A stretch of 64,000 nucleotides of DNA from Phellopilus nigrolimitatus (taxonomy: Eukaryota; Basidiomycota; Agaricomycetes; Hymenochaetales; Hymenochaetaceae), in NCBI GenBank assembly GCA_021029095.1, contig JAJOHG010000086.1, forward strand, positions 1 through 64,000. The letters are read 5' to 3'. The translations under genes and the position numbers were made by a program. Under the pieces are notes generated by a model that worked only from the letters and a program-made list of their open reading frames with translations, was not told where the DNA came from and searched no databases. The first letter of the stretch is position 1. Each line of letters begins with the position of its first letter. This document shows, piece after piece, positions 14,201 through 25,164 of this stretch.

Positions 14201-15325
14201 AGGAGCGTAGCATCGTTTGAGGACGAGGCCTCCTTGCGGATGTACGCTGCGACGCGGTTTACGAGCGAGATATTTCCGCTCTTGAGCTTTTGTCAGTGAG
14301 ATGAGCGAGGTAAAACGAAGAAATTGACTTACGCGTTTCGCCAGCGCCAGCCAATACTCGCAGAATTTGATCCAGCCTTTCCCCTCCTGCCGTCCCTCCG
14401 CCATCCTGACCACATTCTCGAAGCTCGCAAGCAGCTCTGCGATTTTCTCCTTCTCCTGTTCGGCTGCTTCTGCATTCCGTGCATACGAGGCCGCGTAATT
14501 TAAGCATTGTTCCCAGAACGGGGTGACGTCGAGCTCGGTAGAGACCAGCAGCAGAGCCAGGGCGCAAAAGCGGACCTTGAAGATCCGGACCGGCGTGGCG
14601 GGCGGAGAAGCGAGGGAGGATGTAAGGACAACATACGTCCGCTTCAGGAGCGCGTCGAGTGCCTTGGTAGGCAGCGATGTGAGATGCGGCATCCAGGACG
14701 GAAGGCTGCCGAGGCTATGCAGCGCGTCGCAGAAGTCGTCGTAGAGTATCGATTGCGGTGCTATGGCATGCGCAACGGCTGGGATAACGTGACTAAAGTA
14801 GGCCGAGACGCATGTCTGGAAAGCAGAGTCAAGCGGGGATGTAGGAAGAGGCAATCGTAGGATAGACAGCGGCGGCTCATGTGTTGACTGTGTCTCCACG
14901 TGTTCGTAGTACGATGGCAAATGCGTCCAGATATCCGACAACAAGTCCAGCGCCGCCTCAAAGGCGTCAAGTGCAAGCAGTTTTCCTGTCAGGTTCAGAG
15001 CCGCACGCTCGACGCCGAGCATGCCAGGGCTCAGCTTCCGCAACGTGCTCAAAGCCGTCCGGCCAGTTATGCCCGTCGCCGATGGGGACACACTGGATTT
15101 CCCGCCCCCGTTCTTCTGTTCAGACAAGCTCTCCAGAGCGCCGTTTACGGTTCTCATCGCCGCTGCCCTGGCTTCCTCCGGCGACTCTGCTGGCCGTGAC
15201 TTAGCCTTGCGTATCCTTGCGTTGGCGGCCTCTGATATCCTGAGACCCGATGCGAGCTTGTTGGCAAGGCGGTCGACCTCGTTTGTCCTTGGTGCGAGCG
15301 GCCTCTTAACTCTTGTGGTCGCCAT
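8248..15325 (-). CDS. ESP1: Separase, sister-chromatid separation protease
   Basis: Cysteine protease of the caspase-like CD clan that cleaves the cohesin kleisin at anaphase onset. The C-terminal exons carry the whole peptidase C50 signature: a catalytic His in WLHRYFGHGGAEEYARSYKL, a catalytic Cys in MLWGCSSGALRDMGDFDRTG, then PNNYMLAGCPTLVANLWDVT and DRDIDK, ending at a stop at 8248-8250. The rest of this roughly 2,000-residue protein is helical, Ala/Leu-rich sequence, matching the superhelical TPR-like N-terminal region of separases. It includes a basic low-complexity stretch near 12.35-12.6 kb (repeated ARGRARSTRAPQVETQ units). The start at 15325 (MATTRVKRPLAP) is the first ATG of a long open exon; an in-frame upstream extension to 15478 lacks family character. 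There are many short introns and I have not fixed every one. Confidence 0.92.
12402..12546 (-). repeat. Internal tandem repeat in separase coding sequence
   Basis: Within a separase exon a unit encoding roughly ATSTxRGRARSTRxPQVETQ occurs at least twice in tandem, with a partial third. This basic linker carries AT-hook-like RGRAR cores and lies between helical segments. It is probably disordered. Confidence 0.6.
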
Positions 15326-16199
15326 CGTCAGAGCTGGCACAAGTGAAGTCGAAGGTTCAGTTTTAGAAGACGCGCAGGTTGAGGCGCGTCCCTGGTGGTT
15401 GAAGCCGTGACGTGCCTGCATCATGTGATCGTGGCATTTCTTTTTTTCCTTGAAATTGAATTGGAATCTGAGCCACATTCAACCTGTCGGCTCGACTCAT
15501 GGGGGATAATCTCGATGTTCTTGGATCTGTCGGGCATGATATCTTTCGTTCGACCGGGAATATAAATTGTACCTCGGTCTGAAGGCGTCGTCACCGCCGG
15601 TCTATATCTGCGTCTATGCAATACATAATACAGATATTGAAATCCTCAGACATGCAGACACAAACACATTTATCACTTTCAGTAAACAACAATTCGCTTC
15701 AAACGCAAGCAGTCAGATTTCGGCTTATTTGAGCCTAACACTTGATACATTCCGCACACCTGCAAATACAGCCAGTTTTCAACCGGCATCGAATTAATAT
15801 GTTCGAAGAACGCGGGGAGGTTCAGCTCAAGACTATCGCCCACTCTTTCCACAGCAATGAAGATGCAAAAGGACCATTCCCCACTTATTATAATGTATGG
15901 CCCGAGGGGCTCGACGCTCTGATGGCGGCGAAATAGCAGGGCCCTACACCGAGGACGCGCTTGCTTATGTGAAGAAGAGGGTCATTCACCGATTTAACGA
16001 ACTCCCCACCGGAAGTTTGGAGAGGATGAGAAATGAGCACGGTCATCCGGAGTGACACGGATGAGACGGACAACAAGACACCTGTAGAATCCGCCTGTAG
16101 CCAAAGGGCAATGCCAACGATACATACATAGTCCAACTAAGCTCGCAGCCGGCCATCGTCGACGTTCGGATACTTATCATCCAATACAGCTCAACAACG
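15326..16199. other. Separase upstream region, no clear gene
   Basis: Holds the separase promoter. Further right is a short + frame at 15799-15936 (MFEERGEVQLKTIAHSF, then FPTYYNVWPEGLDALMAAK). A second frame follows across a possible AG acceptor near 15950 (YVKKRVIHRFNELPTGSLER). It has codon-like character but no family I recognise, and it ends quickly. It could be a small gene or a remnant. Confidence 0.35.
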
Positions 16200-17440
16200 T
16201 TTGAAGACTATCAGGGATGCTCCCGCAATCCTCCAGCGTCAACACGCTCCACGCACTAGCCGCAAGACCGCAGCTCCGAAGCGCATTCGACCCTAAGCGA
16301 CGTACTTCTAATGCCCTCGAAATCACAAGAACAGCGCAGATAAGACGCGGATGAGCGACGGCCCAATACCAACATGTATGCTGCTGACCGCGTTTACGGA
16401 ATGCCATTACACAACATCGTGCGCGGAAGGCGAGTGCGGCGAGAGGCGGCGAGTCTGAGTCCGGCGAATCAGCGCCGTGCATTTGAATTTGCGTCGACAC
16501 CCGTCTCTGGCGAAGACATGCTTCCAAGAAGTGCCAAAAAGCATATCGATCGGATCCTTCGAGGACCCGTAGCTGCTATCTGACCAAAGGTGTCGAAATG
16601 CGTAAGAAGGCTCCCGGAAAACAAGGCGAGTGGAGTCGTACATGTACATGTACATGCGTCTAGCCTGTAATTGGCCGGCCCTCGGAGAACTGCTCAGTAA
16701 TCTCTACATGAGCGGATGGTCCGAGAAAACACGCGAGTGATCGAGCATGACGCTCCACGACCGGAGGAAGTGCGCAGAAGCCCATTTCGAAGTCCCGAGA
16801 GCTGGACATTGGGTGTCGGGGTTACGACGAGAGTTAGCGAAGCTGCTGGCGACCTGCCTGATGCCAGATATATTGGCAGCCTATCGGAAGCCTGCTTATG
16901 CGGCTGAAGACCGAAAAACGAGAATACATTTTGTCGATCGTGGAATCCGGATTCGAGTATGCACACAAGTAATGAGTGTTGGCAGTTGACGCCGAAGACG
17001 TCTTGAAATCCTATGGTTGACTGATCAAGATGTTCAATTTCGTAAATAACTCTTCATGAGCGAGACCTAATTTTGATCACGAGCCCAGCAAAATAACGGC
17101 GAGGCAGCTAATCAAAGCAAGAAGATGGTGGTCGTATAAGACCAACGCACCAAAGAAGTAGGAGAGGGCGAAGATAGCTCACTTCCGGTACGTATCGATA
17201 TAGACCAATAGAGACGAGTATGTAATGAAGATGTTGGCTAGAACGGCAGATGCACGCGGCGCTTGCGTCTTCGCATCCCTAGGACACCCGCGGCGTATGT
17301 ACAACGCAGTGCTTTCTCCAGCCCAGCCCGTCCGCACGAGTCGGGCCATTGCGCATGCCAATACTACAGTACATGACAGCGCGGTCTGGAAGCTGACGAC
17401 AGATGGCGCCGCCGCCCGCCACGGTCCACTTGATTATGCA
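16200..17440. repeat. Dispersed 1.3 kb repeat, copy 1 (direct)
   Basis: Non-coding repeat. Its blocks recur in the same order and orientation at 21150-22580. Shared landmarks are GCGGCGAGAGGCGGCGA near 16430, AATTGGCCGGCCCTCGGAGA near 16671, GGACATTGGGTGTCGGGGTT near 16803, GAAGACGTCTTGAAATCCTA near 16993 and GGGCCATTGCGCATGCCAAT near 17343. By eye I judge 70-85% identity with small indels. No transposase or reverse transcriptase frame is visible in either copy, so it is a non-autonomous or long-dead element, or an old segmental duplication. Together the copies bracket the ITPase-like and hypothetical genes. Confidence 0.75.
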
Positions 17441-17484
17441 CCTTTTCAAACTTCATCTGTGCTCTTTACTTCCAAACCTTGCAG

Positions 17485-18407
17485 ATGTCGAGCAGAACAC
17501 TAAGTCCATATAAACACAGGTATGAACCTAATGCAAAGACTCTGATGATATATCTCTGCAGTTTTCGCCACCGGAAATGCGCACAAACTCAGGGAAGTTC
17601 AAGCCATTTTGTCTGACGGATCGAGCTTCTTTGCATCGATAAATCTTGAATCGAAAGACCTGGATGGTAAGTCTATCGTATTCCCTAAATAAAATTCGTT
17701 TAGCTATTCAATGAATCGTATTTTTACGAATTGTAATTTCAGAACTTCAGGGGACTACGCAAGACGTAGCGCACGAGGAGTGCCGTCGTGCAGCAGAACT
17801 AGTACATCTTTCGCCTATTTTTATATCGGTTCTCGTGAAACAGGTTTTGGATTTCGTAAGTCGGGAGGACGTTGCGCTGTGCTACGAAGCCACGAACAGT
17901 CTTCCTGGTCCATACTTCAAGCATTTCCGTTGGCCCCACAGGAAAGTACATATCATGCCTTACGCTGTAAATGAGGATTTTACACCGGTCTCCCGTTATA
18001 CCTTATTATTTGTTGACCCGGTCTCCTCATTGTATACCCATAATTAACGGCTTTCTTACATAGGTCTGAACACTTTCCTACAAAGCTTTCCGACCACCGA
18101 TGCGTATGCGATTTGCACAATTGCATATAGCGCTGGCCCAGGGACTGAGCCTATTCTTTCCGAGGGCAAGACGGAGGGAAAGATTGTTCTCCCTCGCGGT
18201 CCTCAGGATTTCGATTGGGACTGCACATTAGAGGCGGAGGGCGTGTGTACCTTTCACCTCTAGAAAGGTACAAATCGTTGTCCGGCCGATTTACTTCTGC
18301 TTGGGATACATAGGTATGCTGAAATGTGGGCAGACGAAAAGAAAAGAATTTCCCATTGTTATCGTGCTCTTGAGAAACTCCGAGCGTATCTGCAGTCTCT
18401 GGCTTAG
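17485..18407 (+). CDS. Divergent ITPase/HAM1-like nucleotide pyrophosphatase
   Basis: Resembles inosine triphosphate pyrophosphatase, which removes deaminated purine nucleotides from the dNTP/NTP pool. Six exons (17485-17503, 17562-17666, 17743-17801, 17844-17928, 18064-18244, 18314-18407) give an in-frame 180-residue protein; the family is about 190. Family features seen: RTLIFATGNAHKLREVQAIL, ELQGTTQDVAHEECRRAAEL, ALCYEATNSLPGPYFKHF, GLNTFLQSF-like, AYSAGPGTEPILSEGKTEGK and SHCYRALEKLRAYLQSLA. Key positions have drifted. The usual GGPCITEDT loop reads LDFVSREDV, FGWDP is FDWDC, and the base-reading SHR is SHC. The first donor (GTCCAT) is weak and the fourth intron is uncertain. It may be a neofunctionalised paralogue or a decaying gene; a normal ITPase is presumably elsewhere. 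Confidence 0.7.
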
Positions 18408-18921
18408 ACGGAAGCGCTTGGAACGGTAAAGGATAGTCGAGAAGGAGGAAAGCAAACGCCGTTGGGGCTCGCTGTCATAAGAATAAAACGACCACACTTT
18501 TCCCCCAAGGAAATAAATTCCTGATCATGGAGAAACGGCAATCTACTTATGCGAAAATGAAATTCCAACGCTTATAACGTAAAAGTATACAACACCTAAT
18601 TGTTTACTTTTTGTCAATCGAGAGGCAAATCTGAGACACGCTCGAGCATCTCGCGGACTTGTGTGCGCGTACTACGCATTACCGCGCGAAAGTGCGACTT
18701 ACACTGCAATTCGTATGTATTTTTAGTCTCATATCTGCGATCACTTTTTGATCTGAAACTGGGCGCGCCGCCCTTGCTTAGCCTCGCCTGTATGATCGCA
18801 AGAATGACCGACACAGCTTATCCAGTGCCTACTACCCATATATATATATATAGGAAGATCGGAATGAAGAGTCCAACAAAATACCGGTCGTCTTTTGACC
18901 ACAAGAGAGCTAGCATTCAAA
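18408..18921 (+). promoter_or_regulatory. Upstream region of hypothetical gene copy 1, with TATA-like box
   Basis: From about 18600 onward this DNA matches, inverted, the region upstream of the second gene copy (57914-58215). Similarity rises toward the start codon; the last 70 bases, from GGAAGATCGGAATGAAGAGT on, are almost the same. A TATATATATATA run at about 18839-18852 is kept in shorter form in the other copy. It is the best promoter candidate, about 70 bp before the ATG. Confidence 0.5.
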
Positions 18922-21005
18922 ATGTCTTATCCACCTCCGACGATGTCTCCCCCAGTTTACTCGGCTGTTGCTGCTTCCCCGGAGGAGCTCGTGGCGCACT
19001 CAAATGAAGACGTCGAGGTGCTCTTCACGGACTTTTCGAGAGCGCCGGCTACGCATGAGTCTCTTCGCTTGCCTCTCTGCCTTCCACAGATGAGCTCAGG
19101 GGGTACCTCTACTTTTGTGAGAGCGTATAGTCGAGAGCTGCATGCGTCGGGAGTTGAGATGGACGATTGGCTACGCTTCATGTAAGTGCCGCCCATTTTT
19201 TAATTGTTGTTTTCTGTGCAGACATCTGTATTTCGATTTGTCCTGACAGTCATTTCTTCTCGTAGCGACGGTTTAAACATCGCAATAACAGCGAGCCCAC
19301 CACTCCGCGTAGTCAACGCAGCGGGATTGATAATCGGATTTGTGTACGTGGTTAATCCGACAGTTAAAGCTTGATTTTAAGACAAAAATCTTACGTTCTT
19401 TTATTTTAGACCTTACCACTGGGCCGTCCTCGCCGGTGCGGGCATGCAGGTCGGCGCGCAAGTCGGAATCAAAGTATTATCGAAGACGCTTACCGATCGC
19501 TACATGCGGCGGGCCAATGTCGAATACTTCGCCCCGCGCGGTCTGCGCGCACGTATCTGCAAAACAGCAGCCGTACGCCAGCTCGTCGGCCTCGACGCAC
19601 CACCGCCCGCGATGGCCTCCACATCGAGCAAATTTATGCAGCACGCGAAGACGGCCGGTGGGGTCGCAGAGACGGTCGCCCTGCACTTGCCGGTCATCCG
19701 GAAAGTATACAACAGGTTGGCGCCGCCTGTTCCAGTCATCGCCCCGAGCGCGCATGGAGATATGACTTCCCGCCGACTTTCGGTGCTACAAGGCTATGTT
19801 CTCCCGTTGTCCTTCGATGTCCCTCCTCCTGCTCCGCTGGAAGGCTTCATGGAGAAGGCCTCCGGTCTGGGCATGCGCTTGGACAGCTGGAAAGTCAACC
19901 GGGCCGCGGCAAGCGCGGATCGGAACCGCCATCTGCTCGCCGTTCAGGAGGGAAGAGCAACAGGATTACCGCCGCCGCCAACTCGAAGCCCCGGCTCTTC
20001 GCAAAACATTCTAGAGCAAGCTTGGGAATGGCGGGGAGACCGCAGGCGGAACAAAGACGAAGGCCGCGCGCTGAGGAGGGCGGAGTTCGGCAGGTCGTCT
20101 AGCAAGCTCCAAACAAAAGTCGAGATTGCGGACAGAAAGGAGTGGAAAACCACGGATAATCTGCTTTGGGTGGTTCTCGTCAATGCCGAGCAAGGTATGT
20201 AATTTTTTTCCTTCTTCACGTCGTCGTATATTAAAACTTCATCGCAGATGCTTTTATCCAAGGGACCGAATTTGCAGACGGCTCAGACGATGTCGAGCAA
20301 GTTTCTGAAACTGAGTGGCGAGAAGAGATTGAGCGTGAAAATGCTGAAGGTCAACTCTTCTTTAGGAAGAACGCGGATAGCAAAGCAGCGTCAGCTGACC
20401 GCTTCGCATAAGTATTGGATGGGACTTGTATATCTAGCCGATGTAGACTCGTTGGAGAGTATGTACGAACCTATGTATTTCTTCTTTTTACCAGTGCGAA
20501 TTTGATTTCAGTGCCAATTTTTTTCAATAAATGCAAGGTCGGTTCGGAGGAGTCTTGTACTCATCGAATAATTAGCACACGTGATTTCAACGCGTCAACA
20601 ACGCGCCCGCGATTACGCAAAGCAAAACCTCGGTCACAAGTCCTGGACTTAAAAGTGGGTTTATGCAACACAATGGCGTCCTGGTATAAGTCCTGGTATA
20701 AAATAGGCTTCGCGATATTTTAATGAGCTAGACGTGCAATTTATAGCAAACATTTAGATCGAACCTTCATGTTGTGGGTGCGACCCGCCACGGATGATGG
20801 CAACTGGCAAGAACTTACCGTACTTGTCATTGAGTAAGCGGAGGCTTTAGGGGTGTCCAGGATACACATAGGCCACTTGCTGTACAGTACTAAGACATAC
20901 ATAATCCACGCATCCGCGCACGGTCGGCGGTCGAGAAGAGATCGACTTCAGGCGAGTGACATAGCCCTCGCAGATTATGCGGAGTAAGGTGCATGAGACT
21001 CTCTC
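18600..21005 (+). repeat. Inverted segmental duplication, arm 1
   Basis: This whole segment (promoter, hypothetical gene and about 600 bp downstream) recurs in reverse orientation at about 55900-58215. Beyond the gene, paired landmarks include CACGTGATTTCAACGCGTCA near 20580, CCACGGATGATGGCAACTGG near 20790, GGCCACTTGCTGTACAG near 20872 and ATCCGCGCACGGTCGGC near 20911. Each matches the opposite strand at 56050-56330 or 55915-56030. Similarity stops near 21005, just before repeat copy 2. Confidence 0.85.
18922..20411 (+). CDS. Conserved fungal hypothetical protein, copy 1
   Basis: Four exons (18922-19181, 19266-19343, 19410-20194, 20248-20411) join in frame to 428 residues, with GT-AG introns in the same places as in the second copy (56499-57913). 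I recognise the general type, widespread in fungi without an established function, but no catalytic motif. Visible features: a Pro-rich N-terminus (MSYPPPTMSPPVYSAV), SRELHASGVEMDDWLRFIDGLNIAI, then a Gly/Ala-rich run around residues 90-150 (AAGLIIGFV, AVLAGAGMQVGAQVGIKVLS). That run could be a membrane-associating or glycine-zipper helix pair. It is followed by a basic segment (RYMRRANVEYFAPRGLRARI), and the last 50 residues are acidic (DGSDDVEQVSETEWREEIE). It keeps a 27-residue N-terminal stretch (ending RAPAT) that copy 2 lacks. Confidence 0.8.
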
Positions 21006-21149
21006 GGCGCTCGAGCTATTATACAGTCCTCATCAAGCTCGTACTTATTTCAAGACGCTAACTCAATCCTAACTGTTCTACCCAGTCTGGAACTACAAAA
21101 TCACGCATGGTCTACGGCGGCATGCGCGCTTCTCTTAAGGCCTCCTAAA
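20412..21149. other. Non-coding tail of duplication arm 1
   Basis: Downstream of the hypothetical gene. Except for the last 140 bases it belongs to the inverted duplication. No frame is conserved between the two copies, so I treat it as non-coding 3' flank. Confidence 0.5.
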
Positions 21150-22580
21150 GCCTGTAATGTACTTTCAGTCCCCTCGAAGCGCGCAACCGCGTTCTTAGCA
21201 TCCTCGAAACCAAAGAACAGGGCAAATAACGCGCGCGCGCGCGACGGTTCCAATACCAATACCGCATTACCACATACATGTATGCAATTGACCGCGTTTT
21301 TTTACGGCATGCCATCAACACGACTCGCGGTTTTCGATCGCGCGTGCGGCGAGAGGCGGCGAGAGGCGGCGATCCTGCGGCTGGCGAATCAGCGCGGCGC
21401 ATTTGAATTTCACGTCGACACCCCGTCTGACGTCGGCAGAACCTCTGGCGAAGCCGTGCCAAAAACGCATTTTAAATCAGATTCTTGGAGGGCTTGCAGC
21501 TGCTACGTATCTGGCCAAAGGTGTCGAAAAGCGCAGGGAAGCTTCCGGTCCGGAAACAAGGTAAGTGGGGTCGTACATGTACATGTACGTATACGTGCGT
21601 CTAGCCTGTGATTGGCCGGCCCTCGGAGAGCTGCTCGGTAATCGCTGCATGAGCGAATGGCCCGAGAAAACGCGCAAGCGATTGGGCGGCACAGTCCGCT
21701 TGACCGGGGGAAGCGCGCAGAAGCTCATTTCGCAGATCAGAGAAGTCGCGAGAGCCGGACATTGCGTCTCGGGGATACGACGAGAGCTTGCGAAGCTGCT
21801 GGCGGCCACGCGACGCATCAGACGGGCGAGACTGCCTACGAGCCAGCTGTCCGCGAAGCAAGCGCGATCCTCGCCGATCTGGCAAGCGGCGGCGATCGAC
21901 CTGCCTGATGGCTCGGTATGCGCTGGTATTGAGATCCTGCTAATTGCGGCTGAAGGCCGCGAAAGCGAGAGTACGTCGTGTCGGTTGAGGAAGTCGTTGA
22001 AGTTTGAATTCGAGTATGCATACGGGGTAATGTGAGCGTTGGCAGCGTTGGCAGCGTTGGCGCCGAAGACGTCTTGAAGTCCTATGACTGATCGATGAAG
22101 GGATTTCATTTCATAAACGATTATTTCGTAGCAAGACCTGAATTTGATCGCGGACCTAACGAAACTACGGCGAAGTAGCCGATCAAAACAAGGAGACGGG
22201 TGATCGCATAGGATTAACGCACCAAAGAAGCAGAAGACAGCTCGTATCGATAAAGACCAGCAGAGACCACGCCAACGCTGCGGATGCTCGGAGGCAAAGG
22301 CAAGGAGTTTCTAATGAGCATGTTGGCTAGACCAGCGGATGCGCGGCGTGCGCGTCTCCGCATCCCTAAGCGACCCGCGGGGTACGCACATACATGTACA
22401 TGCCCAGCGCAGTGCTTTCCCATCCGAGCGGAAACGTACGCCGCTAGCAGCGCATAGCCGCGCGGGTCGGGCCATTGCGCATACGAATATCACAGTACAT
22501 GTACATAGCAGAACGACAGTGCAGCCCGGAAGCTGACGACGGGTGGCGCCGCCGCTCGCGGCTTGCCACGGTCCCCAGAA
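21150..22580. repeat. Dispersed 1.3 kb repeat, copy 2 (direct)
   Basis: Partner of 16200-17440, collinear and in the same orientation. It is slightly longer because of extra TACATGTACATG insertions near 22391 and 22495 and a GCGCGCGC run near 21233. Open frames here are by-products of GC-rich sequence and are not conserved between the copies. Confidence 0.75.
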
Positions 22581-24561
22581 TAGCTCGCTGGGAACAACAT
22601 CAATCGGGCGCGCCCGCCGGATCAGCGTCAGCCACCGACGTCATGCTGCTGCTGCTAGTGCTACCCGGCGAAAGTCTAATCCGCAAGAAGGTGCGCCGTT
22701 GCCGTTGCAGGACACGCAGCACGTGGGAGCCTGTGGGCGATGTCGGGTTGCTGCACATACATGTTCGTATCTTCGCGCGCGCGCGCGCGCCGACGTGCGT
22801 GGGTTTCGCTGCGCGGGTTGCTCGTGGCTGCCTGGCGGCGGCGTCCGGGTGTTGGCACTGACAGTCCCAGACACGGATCGCAAGGCACGGTTTCGGGATT
22901 GGGATTTGGATTTGGATTTGGCCAGCCAAAAGGCCGCTAGGGGGGATATCGAAGCAGCCCGGGCCGAGCCAGTAGGCCAGACCAGCAGAGCCGACGTGGC
23001 GGCGGCGGCGTCAACGTTTGGCGTTTCGGTTTTTCCAGACGAGCATAGGAGGTTTTAGGAGGCTATACTGTAGATTGTTCAGGACGCATTTCCGGAAAAT
23101 CGAAACACGGCGAAAATCCCTCTGCAGCCGGCCGGCCGCGGGTGTTGCGGCCGTGCCGCGGCTCCCAGCCCTGGTGTCCACGTGGCTGCCAGGCCTTTCG
23201 CAGAGCTCTGATTGGCTGCGGGCCGACGAGGAAGCGGTCGGGATACGTAATATGTACGGTATGTACATACTGGGTTTGAACGCCGGGGGCGTCGGCAGAG
23301 GCGGCATGGGTCGGAAACGACGGCTCGGCATCGCTGGTGGCACGATGCTGGACGAGTCCGTTTACCGCATACAGTAGGCCGGGTTCGAACTTGCGAGAAC
23401 GTCTTGTCGATGAACTGTGCATGTACTGTACCGTATACGTGCATCTTCTCGCTGAGAGAAGACGGAACTCGCACCCTTTCGTTCGCGCTAGAACCTCCAG
23501 GGGAAGGGCTCTGCTTTTGCTTCCGCGCGCTGCTCTCGCGCGAAGAATGGATGCATGACGTCACGGTCAGCTGGTCTCGCTCGGGACGGCAAGGCGGAAG
23601 CACATCCGCCATCATGCATATGATCATCATGGGGGAGGGTCCGCAAAAGCTAGCTACAATTGTATGTGCTATCGCGCAGTACAGCAGGCGGACACGTCGA
23701 TGCAAGCGGAGCGAACAGGACCGCGCGCACGTTCTCCCGGCTGCATGTATGCGCAGACGGGTTTTCACCACGGACGAACCTGCACACTTGGCATATGCCG
23801 TTCAGCTTTTAGTGCTCTCTCGTCTGCCCCATCCCTGCATCCACTGTCGACATCGCCATCCGATGCCCCAGCCCCAGCCCACTCGATCGCCCACGCACGC
23901 GGCGGGCGCGCGCCCTTTTCGCTGGCGAGCCTGGCGCATCTACGACCCCGTGCACACGGAACACGAGTAGGGCTCCGCGCGCTGCCTGTTCATGGGAGAT
24001 GTTTTGGGAAGCTGCTGGCTTCCGGTTTTGTATTTGGAGGTAATGATAAACGGAGAGGATGAAAATGAGGCGCGCGCGGGGATTGACAGACCTGTAAAAA
24101 TATGAGAACATCTTTTTATTGAACGCAATCAACGGATCTGTTCTGCGTCCCATTTTTCCGACGGACGTGTCCGGTAGTTTCGACAGGCGAAAGACGATAA
24201 ATCCAACAGTGGTATATTTCGATAGTTGACGACAGGTAGGGTGACAACGTAAGCGACAAAACCTTGGTGCACCATCATTCACGAACGTCCGACCGCGCAA
24301 GCGTCCACGAATTACTCGAAAGAACTGCACAAAAAAAAAAAAAAAAGAGAGAGAGAGAGAGAAAAGAAAACAAGAGGGTGACTTCTGCTCGGCCCGAGCG
24401 ACACGAGGAATGAGTTCAGGCGCGCGAGGCGACGCCGTACGAAGACACAGCGCTCGCGGGCCCGTCGCGCCACAGCCTACAGCCCACAGCGTCCGGCGCG
24501 CCCCCTCCCCCATCCAGAGTCTGCCGAGCCGCCGACGAGCGGAGAGCCGGGGCACCGGGCC
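22581..24561. other. GC-rich gene-poor stretch with simple repeats
   Basis: About 2 kb with many overlapping GC-driven frames and none I can assign. Holds GGATTT repeats near 22899-22920, CGCGCGCG near 22777-22790, a pyrimidine/purine tract of A(16) followed by (GA)n at about 24333-24364, and several ATG-rich direct repeats. The right end contains the 3' flank of the small membrane-protein gene. Confidence 0.45.
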
Positions 24562-24958
24562 TCACCGCGGGGCCCTGCGGGCGCGCCGCGTCTCGCGCGC
24601 GGTGGGCTGCGCGCCGCGGAGGCGCGTGCGCCCGTCCTTCAGGCGCTCGGTGACGATCGGGCTCGCGGCGGGGCGGAACTTGTGCTCCTTCGAGTACCTG
24701 TGCGGCGCGCGTGCGTGAGCAGAAGGCAGAAGTAGAGTTAGAAGCAGAAAAGGATATGGGGGAAGGGCAGGGAGGGGGGAGACGCACCGGTTGGCGTACA
24801 CGACCTTCGGCTGCGCGGCAGGCGGGCGGAGCACGGCGAGCGCGAAGCAGAGCAGGGCGGAGAGCGCGAGGAGCGCGAGCAGGCGCCGCCAGCGGTGTGC
24901 GCCGGAGCGCTGCTCCTCCACCGCCGTTTCCTGTTTGCCCTCGACGCCATCTTGATCG

Positions 24959-24993
<35 letters not shown>

Positions 24994-25164
24994 CTCGGCC
25001 TCTTCTTCTTCCCGCTCTTCTTCTTTCCCGGCGTCGTCGTCGCCGTCGCCGCCGCGCTTCTCGGAATACGCGGGCGGCGCGTCTCGCGGTACGGGCGTGC
25101 CGCTGCTAGGACCAGAACCGGCGCTGGCGCCGGCGTCTTCGGCGGGCCGCTCAGCTGGGGACAT
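24562..25164 (-). CDS. Small acidic single-pass membrane protein, hypothetical
   Basis: Two exons (25164-24788 and 24697-24562; intron GTGCGT...CACAG) give an in-frame 170-residue protein. Residues 1-50 are Pro/Ala/Gly-rich. About 50-68 is a run of Glu then 11 or more Asp, encoded by a (GTC)n microsatellite. Near 94-114 a hydrophobic helix (RRLLALLALSALLCFALAVL) should cross a membrane once. The C-terminus is basic: KVVYANRYSKEHKFRPAASP, then IVTERLKDGRTRLRGAQPT. This tail looks like a real conserved segment, because the splice restores its frame exactly and its codon use is coherent, but I know no function for it. A type II orientation is possible. The GC-rich region favours false frames; the matched intron argues that this one is real. 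Confidence 0.65.
24958..24994. repeat. (GTC)n microsatellite coding poly-Asp
   Basis: Perfect GTC/GAC trinucleotide run inside the acidic membrane-protein gene, encoding the Asp run on the minus strand. It is likely to vary in length between strains without shifting the frame. Confidence 0.85.

Noticed and set aside
21145..22109. Multiple 100-200 codon frames in the dispersed repeat
   Set aside because: None is conserved in the partner copy at 16.2-17.4 kb, which has frameshifting indels.
16200..22580. Transposon or retroelement protein genes between or within the direct repeats
   Set aside because: Looked for transposase, integrase and reverse transcriptase motifs in six frames; none seen.
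23360..23400. GGGTTCGAAC, a tRNA B-box look-alike (also GGTTCGAGCC near 27331)
   Set aside because: No matching A box at the right distance and no acceptor-stem pairing around either site.
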